DNA from: Aquisalimonas sp.
Lineage (GTDB): Bacteria; Pseudomonadota; Gammaproteobacteria; Nitrococcales; Aquisalimonadaceae
DNA: 5,678 nt
Direction: 5' to 3'
NCBI GenBank assembly: GCA_007133445.1
Contig: SLMR01000149.1
Location: forward strand, 1 to 5,678
Positions 4,679 through 5,678 of this stretch are shown piece by piece. Positions within the stretch are counted from its first letter, which is position 1; each line of letters begins with the position of its first letter. Under the pieces are notes generated by a model, which was given only the letters and a program-made list of their open reading frames with translations, ran no database searches and had not been told where the DNA came from. A program made the position numbers and the translations under genes.

Positions 4679-5678
4679 TCATGTCGCCGCGTGCTCGCCC
4701 CGGCCGCGATCGCGCAGACTCAGCCCGTGACGCTGAACCATCCGGTACAGCGTGGCGCGCGAGACGCCCAGAGCCCGCGCCGCCAGAGTGTAGTTATGCG
4801 CGTATCGTGCCAGCGCGTTGCGGATGGCAGCGCGCTCGGCCTCCCGGCGCGCCGCGTCCAGCGACTCGACGCTGCGATGCACCTGCCGTCGCCGCTCCAG
4901 CCCCAGATCCCGCGGCGTGACGTAGGCCCGGTCACACAGCACGGCGGCACTGCGCACGCGGTTCATCAGTTCACGGACATTGCCGGGCCAGTCATGGGCC
5001 TGCATGGCCTCATGCGCCTGGCGGGTGAATCCGAGCACGCGGCCGCCCTCCTCGCCGACGAAGGCGTGCAGGAAGTAGTCGGCCAGCAGCACGATATCCT
5101 CGCCCCGGCCTCGCAACGGCGGCATGTCGACGCGCAGCACGTTGAGGCGGTAGAAGAGGTCGTCCCTGAATGTCCGTGCCTCCAGACATTCTTCGAGACC
5201 CACATATGTCGCAGCAATGACACGCACCCGCGGGGAGAGCGGCTCGGTCGACCCCAGCCGCTCGATAGTGCCTTCCTGCAGGAACCGCAGCAGGTTCACC
5301 TGCAGCTCCAGCGGCAGGTCACCGATCTCGTCCAGGAACAGCGTGCCACCGTCCGCGGCCTCGATGCGCCCGGTGCGGCGCGCCGTGGCGCCGGTAAAGG
5401 CGCCACGCTCATGGCCGAAGAGCTCCGAGTGGATCAGCGAGGCTGGCAGCGCACCGCAGTTGACGGCGATGAACGGGCCCTGCGCGCAGGGCGAGCGGTC
5501 GTGGATGGCCCGCGCCACCAACTCCTTGCCGGTCCCGCTTTCACCCTGAATCAGGACGGGGGCGCGGCTTCGGGCGAAACGCGGAATCAACCGGAAGATG
5601 CGTCGCATGCAGGGACTCTGCCCCACCATGCGGGCGAAACCATCCACGGGCGTCGGCGGCGTGCGCAGGCTGCACATC
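4679..5678 (-). CDS. Sigma-54 enhancer-binding transcriptional activator, 5' end outside the window
   Basis: The visible 333 codons hold the AAA+ domain and DNA-binding domain of an NtrC-class activator. Numbered from the Met at 5677, these are Walker A GESGTGKE (45-52), the sigma-54-contacting loop GAFTGA (92-97), Walker B GGTLFLDEIGDL (110-121), the arginine-finger region FRDDLFYRLNVL (170-181), WPGNVREL (230-237), and a Fis-type helix-turn-helix LAARALGVSRATLYRMVQRHG (about 298-318). The AAA+ sequence resembles the VpsR-like group linked to biofilm regulation, but the intact GAFTGA favours true sigma-54 activation. The sensor-I segment reads AATYVGLEE, with Tyr where Asn or His is usual. 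The frame is open through the window edge, and the Met at 5677 is probably internal, because a sensory domain normally precedes this region. It is followed 42 nt later by the barrel gene. The likely target is the 1024-1040 promoter. Confidence 0.93.
   Translation of the reverse strand, partial: MCSLRTPPTPVDGFARMVGQSPCMRRIFRLIPRFARSRAPVLIQGESGTGKELVARAIHDRSPCAQGPFIAVNCGALPASLIHSELFGHERGAFTGATARRTGRIEAADGGTLFLDEIGDLPLELQVNLLRFLQEGTIERLGSTEPLSPRVRVIAATYVGLEECLEARTFRDDLFYRLNVLRVDMPPLRGRGEDIVLLADYFLHAFVGEEGGRVLGFTRQAHEAMQAHDWPGNVRELMNRVRSAAVLCDRAYVTPRDLGLERRRQVHRSVESLDAARREAERAAIRNALARYAHNYTLAARALGVSRATLYRMVQRHGLSLRDRGRGEHAAT

Overview
The window is GC-rich, densely coded DNA from a proteobacterium, most likely a gammaproteobacterium. 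A PutA-type proline catabolic enzyme, Sec signal peptides, an outer-membrane beta-barrel ending in Phe and a sigma-54 activator all point to a Gram-negative. The very acidic secreted protein would suit a halophile or alkaliphile such as an Ectothiorhodospiraceae relative, but that placement is a guess.

Layout: (1) 1-768 (+) is the C-terminal end of putA, followed by a strong GC hairpin (777-810). (2) 769-1124 is a non-coding gap holding two hairpins and a well-spaced sigma-54 (-24/-12) promoter match at 1024-1040. (3) 1125-3582 (+) is a tight four-gene operon: a 306-aa acidic Asp/Asn/Ser repeat protein, a 112-aa secreted protein, a periplasmic C39 cysteine peptidase whose start overlaps the previous stop, and a 153-aa secreted protein with a double-glycine leader. 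(4) 3596-5678 (-) converges on this operon and encodes a sigma-54 enhancer-binding protein (N-terminus outside the window) followed 42 nt later by a 346-aa outer-membrane beta-barrel.

Interpretation: regions 3 and 4 look like one functional module for building a surface or extracellular structure. The parts are a low-complexity repeat subunit, smaller secreted subunits, a Sec-exported C39 peptidase, an outer-membrane channel candidate and a dedicated sigma-54 activator. The parts list resembles the Pseudomonas Fap functional-amyloid system (FapB/FapC subunits, FapD C39 peptidase, FapE, FapF pore), but the subunits are very different and no Cys-x-Cys motif is present. I infer a Fap-like, largely undescribed secretion and fibre locus. 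The sequence directly shows a GG leader behind a Sec signal in gene 5, a shared C-terminal motif in the secreted proteins, a repeat array in which every unit has an even length, and a sigma-54 promoter in front of the operon. The fibre function, the channel's substrate and the activator-promoter link are inference.
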